Position numbers and translations under genes: made by a program | Assembly: GCF_047948215.1 (NCBI RefSeq) | Contig: NC_134456.1 | Span: 66,738,029 to 66,802,028, forward strand | Length of the DNA stretch: 64,000 nt | DNA from: Lycorma delicatula | Taxonomy: Eukaryota > Arthropoda > Insecta > Hemiptera > Fulgoridae | Direction of reading: 5' to 3' | The notes under the pieces: model-generated | Database searches by the model: none | What the model was told of the DNA's origin: nothing | The model's input: only the letters and a program-made list of their open reading frames with translations | Shown here: piece by piece, positions 48,721 through 62,200 of the stretch | Layout of the letters: each line of letters begins with the position of its first letter | Numbering within the stretch: position 1 is the first letter of the stretch

Positions 48721-51360
48721 CAAAGCTTCTGTGGTAAATTAGTTCATCAAACAAAATAAACAAAAAATTAGAAATACATTTAAGTGTTATTTATTTGAGT
48801 ATAATATTTATATTAATTACGATTAAATTAGAAATATAATTTTTTAACTGCCTTTCATTTTCATGGTTTTTATGGGTCTGCTCGCTACGTCCAACAACCT
48901 GAAAGTTAATTTTTATGTTTTTTGTTTAAAAAATCTTTAAAGAAGTTTTTCTTTTTTTTCTTACAGAATTTTTTTCAAAATACAATAAGTTAGTCTACGA
49001 TGTGAAATTTAATAATACTTATAAATTTTAATGTTGCATTCTGGTGCCTGTTATTCTTAACAGAGTGGAGACCATTAAAATAAAGTCACCATTTCATATA
49101 GCGTACACAGTTTCAAAAAATAATAGTCATCTAGATAGGATACTAGTATGGGGTTGTTTTTTTTTTAGAAAAGTTTTGCTATTTTAATAGAAATTTTAAT
49201 TTTAATGAATGACAGTATATTGTGTGTAACGTACATGTGTAAATTAAAAATTATTATTTTAATTAAATTCAATGTTTGAGAAGTAGGAATATTACACTGG
49301 TTTTACCTTGTTGTATAATGATAATAGATAGAGATATCGCACACAGATTCTTACCTGTCGTAGGGTATCATTAACAGCAATGCTATGTAAGTTACTGGCA
49401 ACATACAGCGCGAAGAGGGGCGCTAGCCACGATACATTCCTGCTTCCTTTTGCTGAGCACATTTTTTCGCTTATATCTAGAATGATGATTTTTTCAAAAA
49501 AATCACAGCAGGCAAAAAGTGTCTTTTTATTTTTTATGAAATACTAAAATTTGAAAATAGAGTAATTTTTAATTGTTGTCCCCCAGTGTAGCACCCTCTC
49601 CTTTAGATAAGACAATTTAAAGTAGCTAAATTACTTCCACACCAAAGACCTGTTATTACTAAAATATTGGTTGTATCTGGTTGGATCAGTGAAACTACAG
49701 AAGGGAACAAATAAACATACGTAACAATTAAATACATTACGATACCTATTCCTCCTATGGATATAGTCGGGTAAAAACACCGTTATCAGTCAGATTTTTT
49801 TAAAGAGCCACGTTTTTTTTTCACTACCCTTGGAAAATTGTGAGTATTAAATTAACTTATCTCCAGTAACCAGGAACAATTTTTCTTTTTAATTGTATTC
49901 CATTAATTTAAATTTTGAGCTTGTGAAATATCATTTGTTAAAATTAGCCTACGAGATTTGCTTTAGAAAATGTTCTCCTTATTTTTAAGTAACTGAAAAA
50001 ATTATAAATTAAATTATTGTAGAAAATATTATATTTGCTCAGATATACTGTAATATACCATATTAGAAAATTATAAATTTAAAAAAAATATTCCATTAAG
50101 AATTATTTTTTATTTGTGACAGTAGTTTGTAATGTTAATATGCGTTAGCATTGTTTTCGCTAATTTTTACAAAGCTGTTGATTAAGTACCCTGATACTTC
50201 TGTACCAGGAATAATTAATTCAATAAGTATATATAGTTTTCGTTATGAATTTATGAATTCATAACGTAATAGTTATAATTCATAATAGTTTTTTAGTTTA
50301 TTTATGAATTTATTTATTGGTATCGGAAATTTCTTTGCATCTTAAACGTTAGCGTTAGCCAAAAAAAGGAATCTTTGAATAATTTTTCAGAAAATCGCAA
50401 TTAATATTATTTTTGATTTAGTAGGATTCTTTGTTAATAAAGTTGTAGTAATATTGCTAATTAATGGTTCAACAATTATGCGTTAAAGTTGAATCTATAA
50501 TTTTATTAGTATAAATTTTCTAAAAGAATAAAATCATTTTGTGACACAATACTCGTATTTCATGTAACATATTGAATCTTTTCCATCTGCTATTATTAAC
50601 TATAAATTTAATAAGACATTTTTTTATTGATAATATTTGTATGGATAACTTGGCGTAAGAAATTATCTATTTTTATAAAACTTATACGAAATTTAAACTG
50701 TAAACTATATAAAAAATAAACTATTTAATAAATATAAACTATATTCAAATATTCGCATTGTCCTAATTTTAACGCAAAAATTAGTTGTAAAAAAATTTAA
50801 TGTAATAAAATTCTTATTTTTCTCTTTGACATTGAATCGTTATAATAAGCATTTACTGATTCTTCTCCTGATGCTAATTAAAATTGAATTCAAATAAGTA
50901 CATAAAAAAAGAAACTAATATTATAAATGAGTTTTTAAAAGTTGCCAACTTGCTTTTTCTAGAAGATTGCCGTTTTGGGTGATGATGAACACAAATGTTT
51001 GTTTTATTCAGTATTCTGTTACAATTTATGCCTTTTTAAATACTTACGTTTATCATAACAAAATATCTGGTAAATATTTCCGGTATAATATTTCTTGAGT
51101 ATTAACATCTGCAATTTTTTATCGTGGCATCAGTCAAATTAAATTATTTTTAATTTGTACACGTTGTTTCCACGTCACTGTAATTAGACAATTATTTTTT
51201 TATTTTACACTAATTCAATACAAAAATTATAAAGTTTTTTCATTTATATTTCTGAAGTTTTTATTCTGTACATTTACATTTGTTTTTTTACAAACTTTTG
51301 CAAAAATCGTTCAGGTAGTTAGGACATAACTGCAATGAATAATTATGTGAGAGGCAGTAA
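48721..51360. other. AT-rich DNA, nothing recognised
   Basis: A GC-richer patch at 49395-49455 (gcgcgaagaggggcgctagcc) has no assigned identity. The rest is simple AT-rich sequence. Confidence 0.5.
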
Positions 51361-51535
51361 CTAACCAACCAGTCGTACAATCATCATGTTGGCTTCTAAA
51401 CTCATTTGTACTGGATTTTTTCCACGTAACATTACATTCATTTCATCTTCTTCATCAAAATAGATGCAAAAAATTCACAGTCTGTCCACGTAAAGCCTGC
51501 CTAAGGTCGCAAACTCTGTAAAAAAATTAATACAT
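51361..51535 (-). other. Exon-like or decayed coding stretch
   Basis: On the minus strand, a splice acceptor-like tract (taatttttttacag, near 51510-51525) is followed by EFATLGRLYVDRL, a stop, then a 37-codon open segment (51474-51364) containing FDEEDEMNVMLRGKNPVQMS and ending VRLVG before a stop. The composition is less biased than in chance ORFs here. The internal stop argues for a pseudogene or for a frame that starts within the segment. The protein family is not recognised. Confidence 0.25.
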
Positions 51536-52900
51536 ATGTAAATGTAATGTTAAAATCTATTGAGATGTTCTGTGCGGGCAAAATATTATTATTTGTGTAA
51601 AAACGGAAAGTAGTTTCATGAAACTGGCTACATATTAATACAAATATAACTAACTATAATTTTTAAAGAAAAATAAATTAATTAGATCTGAAGAAAAAAA
51701 TATTTATATACACACACATAGAGTAAAACCAGTTTTGATATTACATTGCGAAATAAATATATTTTTTCTGGCCACTAATTATGACTAAAGTTAGGATCTT
51801 AAAGGTAGATATTGTACAATGGCCTTATATCAAAATGAAAGAATGGAAAACCAAGGCGAAGCCAACAATAAAAATAATTGGGGATAGAATGGAAGACCGT
51901 TGAAAGTGTGGTATTAAAAGGATGATTCTATGTATCATATAAAGAAGACAAGAAAATACGTTTCGAGTATTAATTATTAAAAAAAATGATTGTCGATGAT
52001 GCACTTTTTTTTATTTATTGGCCCAATATAAGTTTCATTATTATAACCATACTCTTACTAGCATAAATGAGCATGAATTAATATTAATAACCAGATTTTT
52101 AATTTATTTAACGCCATAACATGTGTTATAAATAATGTTTTTGTTTATGCCTTCTGGTCATAAGTCCAGAACAAGTTTATCAAATAGTCGTGTGATAAAC
52201 TCATTTAATGTAAAATTAACTTGAAATTTTTATAATGAAAGGTTGACTAGTTTTCTCACGTCAGAGAAAGGCCAGTGGGTATACTTCCCTCTTCCTTCCA
52301 TCTATAATCGTTTAACTCATAGATAAGTAACATCATTAATCCGATTTAGTCCGGACGAATACTCTGTGTCTAGTTAATGATAAAGTTAAAGTAAAACCAG
52401 TAAAGTAGAAATGCCTCATCAGCAAACAAGATATACAGTTTTTTAAATATTAAAATTCTATGGTTTTGTTGTACATGTTGGTGTAGTCTCTTTTAAAGAA
52501 TTACAGATATCTTTTTACGGTGCTTTTCATCTAGACTAACCCGATTCATGACATCTATAAAATCCAAAATTGCATGCATAAGATTTTGAATGATTCTAGT
52601 CAAGCAGGTCTACAAACCCTAGTGTACTAGGGTTTGTTGAGTACATCCTGACAAAAAATTCAAACTGTATTTCTTATTTAAGGTTATTTTCCAACAAATA
52701 TTGTTAATTTTACATGTATAAAGTAAATTTCAACAGTGTTAAATGTTGGCTTCAGAAATTAAACTAGTCATCGAACGGCTGATGACCGGAGATTTATCAC
52801 TACCTAGATAAATCTCTTTTATGTTACAAATATCCGCTTTACAAGTTTTTAGGTTAAATTTTTTTTTTTTAAACAACTTGTTTTACATTTATCGGTAACC
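51536..52900. other. AT-rich DNA, nothing recognised
   Basis: No gene or repeat seen. Confidence 0.5.
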
Positions 52901-53980
52901 ATTAATCCAGTTTTTCTAACTTTTATATTTTCTTTTATTGTAAAAAATGTGGAATTGTATTTTGTAAAGTAAGTATGCCCTTCTTTGTAAAAGTTCTTAT
53001 AACGCAAGCAAAGTTCTTATAACCTTGTTTTTTATCTTTTTAATGACTAAATGATAATTGGTTTTGGATTACAACCAAAATAAAAGGTATTATTTTTTCT
53101 TTGTTATCCGTTGGTTTACAACATACAAAGTATCCAGTAATTTTGTTTAATTTTACATTGCTCTATATTCTGTAGAAAATTCTATTTTGTAAGAAACTAA
53201 ACTTATGTTAATATTTTTCATAATTTTTGCCCACATTTCGTCGGAAGAGAAGGAATGGTACATCTTCTGTAAAGTATTGTAATTTTTCTTTTAAAACATT
53301 TTCTGCATCTTCTATTGGAGAACTTGAAAAATTCTTTGTCGTTTTTTTTTAAATTTGTGTAATTGTAAATTTTCGCTGCATATCTTGTAGTTTCATGTCG
53401 TTTAGCTAAAGATTTTTTTAAAGTAGATTTTAATTTCTTACCTGGGAAAATTATAAAATTTATTGCAAGGTTATCAGTATCTTTACTTACATCCGCAGAA
53501 GTAAATTAATTTATTATTACTGACAAATTAATTTATTATAAATTTTTCTCTTACGTTTTTATACCACCAAGTTTAACAGTTTGTACAAACTGTATGGTCA
53601 TTTCGCATAGTAATTTATAATCTGCGGTAAAAAAAAAGTTGAAATTGTTAACCAGATATTGTTTCATTTTACTTTAATAAAAAATTCCTATAAAATCTTG
53701 GGTTACGTCTAAATCAGCCAAATAAAATGATTTTTGTTAGGAAGTTGCAAAGATTGGTTTGAAATGTCAACTTGTGTAGTTGAATGGCAGTTGAAATCTT
53801 GGTAGTTAGAGCGTTAAGGTATGTAAATATTATTTATCTAAGAAAAAGAATTTTAATGGACTCCGGTTCATTAAAAGCAAAGAGAATTCAAAGTAAAAAT
53901 TATTTTAAGAAAAGGTTCGGTGGAAATTATTTTTCACTTGATCTTCTCTCGTTGCTCTATATGTATCAATAAACTTCATG
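52900..53980 (-). other. Second region of decayed, unidentified reading frames
   Basis: On the minus strand one frame gives SSPIEDAENVLKEKLQYFTE (near 53265-53325) followed by DVPFLLFRRNVG, then after stops GYFVCCKPTDNKE (near 53095-53140) and QGYKNFACVIRTFTKKGI (near 52975-53030). A block LADLDVTQDFIGIF (near 53684-53725) resembles DTDLDITEDFTTIF near 21900. On the plus strand LMDSGSLKAK (53850-53880) resembles LMDFGSLKVI near 22974. I do not recognise the family. It may be a degraded large mobile element or integrated viral DNA; chance is not excluded. Confidence 0.3.
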
Positions 53981-54969
53981 CGCGTAGTGTACGTGCATGC
54001 GTGCGTGTTCGTGTGTATGGTGATGGAAATAATTTGCTCAATGTCTTCCTTCTATACTAATAGTAAATTAATCACTTATCATTTTTTTAAAGTCGTCAAA
54101 ATTAAGAAATATATCTCATTCGCATAATCATTTTTTAACAATTTAAAATTATTCTTAGAATGATGCTAAGGTCTTTTTTGTAAAGATGGATTTATTTATA
54201 CACAGCATTATAGATATTGCATTGCTATATTATTTTGTTTTTTATTTGTGATTTTTATTAATAAAGATGCTTTGTACCAATGCTGTTTTTATATACAATA
54301 AAAAAATAACTAGAAACTTAAAGAAAAGAAAAAAATTACTGTCATGTCATTGCCACACCACTTCCTGTTGCGAGAACAATTAGCCCCGACCAATGTTATT
54401 TACAGGGTCATTACAATAACTCTTTTTGTTGTTAGCCTATAATTTTCATTTCAATTATATAAATGTAATATTTTAGCAAGGATTAAATGAAATGTTACTA
54501 ATGAATTCATCTTAAAGACATGTTTAAAAGAAACTGGTTAAAAATGTTTTTTCTTATTTTATTTTGGTTTAAACAAAATAATTATAAATGATTCTTTAAA
54601 GGAAATTATTAAGGAACAAAATCAGTCCTTCAGCATATTATTCATAATTACTTAATTTTCTTCATAAGTATGTTAGGGCAAACTGAGAAATTATGTTGCG
54701 GAGGAAACAATGATTTTTATTAATTTGAGTTTATTTCATCGGAGTAAAACATTATTATTTAGATATATTATTTATATAGATTGTGTAATATTATACTGAT
54801 ATAATATTTTTAGAATATATATATAATATATATTTTCCTTTAAGTGGAATATCCTGACATTTTTATAATTTTTTTGTTATTTTTTTCATATATTTTCTTA
54901 ACTCGTTTGTTTTTATATATTATTTTTTCTGTGTGAACTTTAGAGAGAATTGTTATCTTCATCAATAAT

Positions 54970-55003
<34 letters not shown>

Positions 55004-57480
55004 GGGAAGTAATAAAACAGAGGGAAGTGTAACATAAATAATATGAGAGAATGACAGCGAGAGAAATCATGAGTGTAAGCAAGCAAGGGAAAATTTATAC
55101 ATGTTTATCAATCACCCAGTCATAGGGGTATACGGCAGAAAATTTTATAAACAGTGTCTGATTCTTTTTCTTTACTGTAACCTAATTTACAAAGACATAA
55201 TGAACAAAAAGGTCAAAAGATATCCACTGCATTTAATATTTTGTAAATTTGTTAAGCATAAAACATTACGTAGTAAATTTGGCGTGAAAAGTCAATTAAC
55301 CAAGAAATTTCTTCTCATTAATCTTCATTTTATGGGAATTACCTACGTATAAATAAATAAATAATCTGAAAAAATCTTACTTCATCTTCACGTAAACATT
55401 TTTCCTCTATTTATTTGATTAATTTCTGGATTACTTGTCGTTGATGCTATAACATTATTGTAGAGATATGGTTTTGATGAACTTCTTCCTTATTTACCTA
55501 AGATTCCTTCGATCCAGTAATCTTCTCCTTTATTAATAAATGAATTGTTTACATATATATTGTTTAATAGTTTACTCGATTTAAACAGCAGAGCTTAGTC
55601 AGTCATGACAGTATTATTCCTTCAGTTCAAAATTTAAGCTATACATTGTGCAATTCTTTGTTCTAATTTAATCCTTAGTAAAGGTGCAGAACACAGGCTC
55701 TCTAATCATTCTATTCAAATACGTGCTTGTAAAAATAAATATTACTTAACCTTTAAATCGTCTACATTTATTTATAGAACCAGCAGTCGGTACAATGCAT
55801 TAGCCACGAAATTAATGTTTTAAAAATATTGTATCCCCTACAAATTTTGAAAGTACATGTAATATAACATTTAATACCTTACTAATTAATTATTCGTATT
55901 TATATTAGACTATAATTTTATTTATTTAATAATTTTTATTTCATTAGAGTAGGTCTCAATTCTATTTTGTTGTGATATTATATATTCAATCCTTACTTTT
56001 ACCTAACTGCGGCGATTTAGATGCCGTTATCTTTTATTTTATAGAAGGTAATCTTGCGCCTGTTTGAAGGATTTAATCTTTCCCATACAAATTAAGTGGA
56101 AAATATTTTAAAATTTAAGAAATGTAATTTTTTAATTTTCTTAACACAAATAAATAACTTTATTAAACGGTTGTTAAATTATAACACCGTTTTACAAAAA
56201 ATAATTTACTTAAAATTTAAAACTAGATGGCCAATTTCAGTTGTTAATCTATCATTATCAACAAAACGTATGGAAAAGTATAAACAGAGTGTTTCAGGAA
56301 GTTTATACTGTATTTTATTGGCGTATTCTTTTCATTAAAATAATTTTAAAAATTTCCTTTAAGTTGTTGGTCTGGAAACGCAAAGTTCTGGGATCTATTT
56401 TTGTAAATTTATCTAATTAAATTAAAAAATAAAATTAAAGTCAAAAATAGTTTTGTTATATAATTAGTGTCAGCAGCGTTTTCTTAGCATTGTTTCGCGT
56501 TTAAAGTAGTAATCTGGGCGGAATTTTTCTCTAGCCGTAACTCGAAAACAAAGCTTTTTCGTACCGTTTATATGATATTACCGTTTATATTTCCGTTTAT
56601 GTTTAATTACTGTTTTGGTTATAATATAAAACATAGAAATAATGTACAGTATTAATTAAAAGATTAACAGTACCTACGAAAAAGTGTAAAAGAAGTATTT
56701 TTTACCGGGATTTCAGAAGAAGAGTAAAGACACCGTTGTAATTTTAGATAATCCCAATAGAAAGCGTCAAAAATATCTGAACCATTTAAACCTCCAATCC
56801 ACACTGCTTACCTCGACATACGTGTAAGTGGACGCTTCTTTCATAAGTTGGGTAGATATAGCTGAGTCAATAGAGATTTACCCTCGAAAAAATTTACTAC
56901 AGCAAACAAATTATTGGAATGGATTTGAAAAAATATGTGGAATACAAGTACGCCCTAGCGAACATGAGCGATTGATTAGTAATTTGTTAATTAATAAGTT
57001 AAGGAAAAAGTTTTTGGCTTTACGCCAATAGAGGCTTTATTTTTAATTGCTTGCAAAAATAAAAATACCAATAGATAGCTACGAAATTTCGCTTAAAAAC
57101 CTCATTGGTAATTTTTCTACGAGCAAAACTAAAAGCGCTAGCGAATTCTAAAATCAGCACCAAAATCGCGCTATAGCTATCATATATAGGTAGAGTAACT
57201 CGAGGGCACGCAATAAATAAACTTCCGTCATTCTGTTCTTATTAGAGGTAACTAAAAAATTTGGACATTATCGTATTATTCAGTCATGTCCATTAATGCA
57301 TACTTTTATTCTACTTACTTTATCTGAACACATTCCAATAATCTATTTCTTGTACTAAACATTTTCGAGTTGTAAGATCTTTTCGAATCTCTGTTGACTC
57401 AGCTAATAGTATTTATCTCATAATAAAGACAGCATAAGTCTTAAAGCGATCAATGAAATATCATTGTCCGTGAATAATGT
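53981..57480. other. AT-rich DNA with a GA microsatellite
   Basis: Open frames at 55101-55352, 56096-56338 and 56828-57031 (plus) have no recognised motif. The last is somewhat less AT-biased but remains unassigned. Confidence 0.5.
54970..55000. repeat. (GA)n microsatellite
   Basis: An AG dinucleotide run of about 31 bases, followed by further purine-rich sequence to about 55090. Confidence 0.96.
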
Positions 57481-57689
57481 TTTAAGGTTGTCAGGTGACA
57501 ATTTAATGTTTTTATGATTAAAAACTTAACCTATAAGAGGTTTTGTACAAACATAATCTTCAAACAGGCTACTTAAAATCGATCCCTATCGTTGATCAAT
57601 AATGTAGAATATACTTCCTTATAGATAATGTAAGTTTCTAAACTATACAATTCCTGATTACATTTTTTGAAACTGTTATTTATAATAAA

Positions 57690-58010
57690 CATATCTGTGA
57701 TCAATTTCCAGGCGGTGCATGGCTTCTTTCAATTTTTCTAGTCTTCTCTATTTGAAGAGCTAAATGCTACTTTAATCTTCTAGTTTTAATGTTTCTTTTG
57801 GTTTGCTCAACGTATGCAAAACTGTAATTATTATTTCCTTTGAAAATAAAATTATAAATGCCAGCTCTTAAGATGGGTTTAATTTTTAAGGTTTCCCAAG
57901 ACAAATGCCAATTTCCTAGATAGAGGAAGTTGATTTTTAAAAATATTTTTACCTTGTTAAACAGAAGATCGGGTTAAAAGCTTTTCTCGATAATGGGTGT
58001 CGCCATTAGA
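57690..58010 (-). pseudogene. Probable GIY-YIG endonuclease remnant (Penelope-like element)
   Basis: On the minus strand, LRAGIYNFIFKGNNNYSF is followed by AYVEQTKRNIKTRRLK, a stop, then HLALQIEKTRK (about 57875-57735). This resembles the GIY-YIG nuclease core of Penelope-like retroelements (SGIY ... C..C...YIGQTKR.IKTRF.EH). The invariant YIG has become YVE and the spacing is slightly long. GIY-YIG domains also occur in other mobile elements, and no reverse-transcriptase part was found nearby. It directly precedes the mariner copy at 58058, which may have inserted into it or next to it. Confidence 0.45.
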
Positions 58011-58057
58011 AGATTGTATGGCTGCTTCTTTGCCGCCATAAAATTATTCAGTATTTA

Positions 58058-59279
58058 CCAGGTGTGGCAAATAGTAATGAGACTAGCAAAATAGTAATGG
58101 TAGCGATCCGGCAACAATGCAGCTCCCCCTTCACAGAAATTGTGCGTCAGCCCAGACGGTCAGTGAAAGTTTCAACGTCGTGCGGTGGTAACTACGCGAC
58201 CCTAGAGAGCGTGATAAGTGAGATTCTGTTTCCGTAGTGGGTTTCGAAAATAGAAAAGCGAAATTTTGAGCAATCGTGTGCTACTAAATATTGTCTTATA
58301 TATGGTAAATCCGTGAGTTTGACCTATGAAAAGTTTCAACGACCTTTTCGGAGAACATTCTCTTATCAAGAGCACATGTCTTTTCGTGGCAGAAAGCATT
58401 TTTGAAGGGCCGGGAAGCACTGGTAGACACCCGTGGCCCAGGGCGGCCTTCAAAATCAAAAACTGAGGGAAATGTGGAAAGAGTAAGGGTTTTTATGAGG
58501 TCAGACCGTCGAATAAAATTTACACTGATGACAGTGTGTTAAATTTGAATCGTTTTACTCTTCATTTGCTTTTCACTCAAGATTTCAGCATGAGAAATTT
58601 GTGTTCAAAGTTGGTGCCAAAATAAACGTTCCGCTGAACAGAAAATCAATTGATTTTCGCATACGATCCAAGAAACAAAACGTTCAAGTTAAGAATGGGA
58701 CACTGACACTTTTCCTCACCCAAAGAAAGCTTGATTGAATAAATAAAAAACTAACTAGATGCTGATTTGTTTTTTTTTGACAGTAAGAGGAAGAGGATTG
58801 TTCACGCAGGATTTGTGCCCCAAGGACAAACTGTCTACCAAGTTTTTTATAAAGAAGTCTTTAAAAGGCTCAGAAAAAGAGTGCGTTGAGTCAAAAACTC
58901 GGATTCTCAATAATGACAAAGCCTCTCCATCAACCAGTTTTTGACAATAAATGGGATTCTAGTGATTTCTCATCCCTCCTATTTGCCTTATATTAGTCCA
59001 TATAACTGTTTTCAATTCCCCAGGATTAAAATCCACTTGAAAAGACATCATTTTCCTACCGGCGAAAATATCCAAAGGAGTGTAACCAAGGAGCTGATGA
59101 CAATTCCAGTTGAACCCCTCCGGCATTGTTAATAAGAATGGAAACAACTTGCTGATGTCCAAGGAATAGACTTTGCTGATGTCCAAGGAAATTACTTTGA
59201 AGGTGGTAACATTGATGTACAAAAATAAAATAAAATTTTTGAAAAAAATCAGTCTCCATTAATTTTCTGTCACACCTCT
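58058..59279 (+). mobile_element. Decayed mariner transposon with TA flanks
   Basis: The left end (58058, core aggtgtggcaaatagtaatg at 58060-58079, then agact) is mirrored at the right end (agtctccattaattttctgt, then cacacct, ending 59279) with a few indels. TA dinucleotides flank both sides (58056-58057 and 59280-59281), as expected for the target duplication. The 1.22-kb span is near full mariner length. Its core gtaatgaga matches that of the copy at 15.2 kb, so the two are related families. Confidence 0.88.
58205..59225 (+). pseudogene. Mariner transposase, heavily mutated
   Basis: Plus-strand blocks appear in mariner order in shifting frames: NFEQSCATKYCLIYGKSVS and TYEKFQRPFRE near 58265-58350, YDPRNKTFK near 58662-58690, CFF/FFDS near 58770, RIVHAGFVPQGQTVYQVFYK near 58795-58855, then EVFKRLRKRVR, ILNNDKAS near 58902-58925 (second aspartate block, family HHDNA) and HPSYLPYISPYNCFQFPRIK near 58971-59030. 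The last block should read SPDLSPCDFFLFPRLK, so the third catalytic aspartate is now asparagine. The first aspartate (GDESW) was not found. RHHFPTGENIQRSVTKEL and the C-terminus follow. It cannot be active. Confidence 0.88.
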
Positions 59280-59281
59280 TA

Positions 59282-62200
59282 TAACCGAAAAATAAGACAA
59301 CGATCGGTAAAAACCAACGGTTCTTTTCATCTTATGCAGCTTAATAAATTTGCAAAGAATAAAATTATTTCCTTTAGTTTAAGTCAAATCAATTTATTGC
59401 CTAAAATCTTTGTTATTTTTATCCAATACATACATTTTTAGGTTTCATTGAGATAGACTGTGGTGTTCTATAACGAAACGATGATTCCCAAAAATTACTT
59501 ATACTTATACTTATCATTGTTGAAAATAGAATAACAGTTCTGAAAAAATAATCAACATGATATGCCGGTCTAATTATTCAAAATGAAGAAATTGTTTAAG
59601 TTGCCTCGTCACAAAGGTAATTGATACTACCAGGATATACGAATACTAATGTACTTGAGTATCCAAGCCTACTGAACTACTGATGATAATATGATAATAC
59701 TCGCATTTTCAAGTGACACCTTTACTTTGATCAACATAAAGAATTTAGCAACTTAGTAAACATCATTATTTTCAGTGAAATCATTCCCTATTGGTAACTT
59801 TGGTGCCACTAGCACTTTCCAACAGTCACAGGCAGAAGAAAGAGTAGAATTAATAATTTAAAAAAACAAATTAATGAATCATTTTTTATCATAAATCATT
59901 TTATCATAAATTACCTTTAGGTACACTACTTTTAAGGTAAGGAAGCCTGAAAATGTTAGTTTACAGTGAGGTGACTATTATTACCTCCTATCAAATTTTT
60001 TTGATAGGAGGATAGGCCCCTCTTTGATAAGCAGCAAATTTTTTCATTATAATATTTGTCAGGTTTAAACGATTTCCTTTATTTTTTTCATAAAGTCGGA
60101 TTTTGTTTTTTAAATTATTTTATTATTAACTAACTACGTGTAAGGTAATGAAGAACAAAATATAATAATTTAATTTCTAAATTTATATTATAATATGATG
60201 GATTTTCCAACCGCCTACTATTATCGTAACTGTTTATTCTATGAAAGTAATTATTTAGATAATCGTAAATAAACTTCCACATAACATTATAATGTATACA
60301 GTAACGTTGTATCATAACGGGGACGTAGTCTTAAAAAATGAGTAATAATTATTGAGTAGTAATATTAATAAATAATTTCTGTTACTTTATACAATGTGTA
60401 GGATATATCTGTGTTAATTTAACGTAGGAGTGATGATGTAATATTGTTATTCTATGAGAGTTTTCTTCTTGCGTTAAATCCATTCCTGGATGAATATGAC
60501 GACTATATTTGGCCTTACCTGATGTTAAGATAGGTACACAATCTTTTATGATTGTTTCGCCCACTTTTATAATGGAACAAAAATAGTAAAACTGATAATC
60601 TTAATTTTATTGACGATAGAAATAAACTGGATTTCTGTTTTTACAACTAAGAAAAAGTTTTTATATTTTAAAATAATAGTAAATGATTCTTTTATAAAAT
60701 ATGTTTCCTGTTACAATACAATGAAGCCTGATAACGTTTAAAATATAAAATTATACACCAGGTTTTCTTTTATTGTCTTATAAACTAACTTTACTTTAAA
60801 AACTATTGTCAAGTGCAAAGAACATAGTCCTCTATTTTTATTGGTTTAATTTACTGAAAACTAGATTATTTTAATATTCATTTTAATGTATTTAATATTT
60901 ACTTCCGGCATTACTTCCTAGTGTAGTACATTTCTTTGTAAATTTCTCAAACGTGTAATGTGCCTTTGACTGTCACTTTTATGTCATAGCTATACAGTAT
61001 TTAAGGACTGGAACATAATAAAATTATTGGCAATTAAAACTCTATCTTAGTCTGAGCACAAATAAAAATTAACACTAATTTTACAGAGCTTAGTTAACCA
61101 TTAACATTTTTATATTTAAAGAAGTACATATCTAAGTGAAATTTTCGAAAGGTTTTTGACTATGTGAAAGTTTTTCTGAAAATTCCTATAAATTGAAAAT
61201 TTCACTTATTATGAACAATGTATATGGCTGTTAATTTTTTCCAAATTTAACCAAAATAAATGTTATGCAGCTAGTATTTCTTATTAAAATTTGGGAATAA
61301 TAAACAATTTGGAAAAAATTAATCCAGTCATTAGAAACAAATTAAATCCTAAGAAAATATGTATTTCACCACTCGATTTCATTCTGTGTTATTATTTTAA
61401 ACTCAACATAGAGCATTACATCTATAAGGATTACATACATCCTATTTTTTTTTTGCCCTTTTTACACTAGAATTTTCTTTTTATAACTACCAAACGTATT
61501 AATCACGGATGGCCATGGATGATGACTAACCAACCAGTACTGTATCCTCTTTAACGAAGTCTTTTTTTTTTTATAAATGTCTCGCTTACAAAAAAATTCT
61601 ACTTCTCCAGACTGGTTGAAAGGTTTCCATTTCAACTGATCCACCTGTGTTTCAAAATCTTTCACTACATTTCAAAATTATCTGTATCTGGTTTTGGTGG
61701 ATTTCTTATTTTTCATTTTTTACTATCGTTAAGGGACACTACCTGAATGACAACTGTTTACAAATAATAAACAAGAAACATAAATATAAGAAATAGTCGT
61801 GTTATCGATAGGCGTAATTACGTTAATGGACGAAATAGACATTCTAATAGTATAAAATCTATGCTGATCATGTTTAGGGATATGTGTTTTTAGTTTTTTC
61901 GAATATGAATTGGCAGTAATTAGCATATAAAAATTTATTCTCTTTCTTTGGATATATAATGGCTCAACATATATTCGTACAACGATATATGTCACAATTA
62001 TTTGTAAATTATATATTTTAGTTTGTTGATTTTGCTTCTACTTTATTCTAAGTTTACAGGATTTTCTTCGGAACAATGATTATTAGAAGACTTGTAAAAA
62101 TGATGGATGGTCTGTTAAAAATACCCATTAAACAGTATGCGTGCAATGATTGTGGTTTTAGCTATTACTAATAACATATTTATTTAATAAACAAAAGTAA

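Noticed and set aside
58202..58459. 85-codon minus-strand open frame
   Set aside because: It is antisense to the mariner transposase N-terminal remnant on the plus strand.
58959..59259. Two overlapping minus-strand frames of 87 and 67 codons
   Set aside because: They oppose the C-terminal transposase blocks of the 58-kb mariner and contain no motif of their own.
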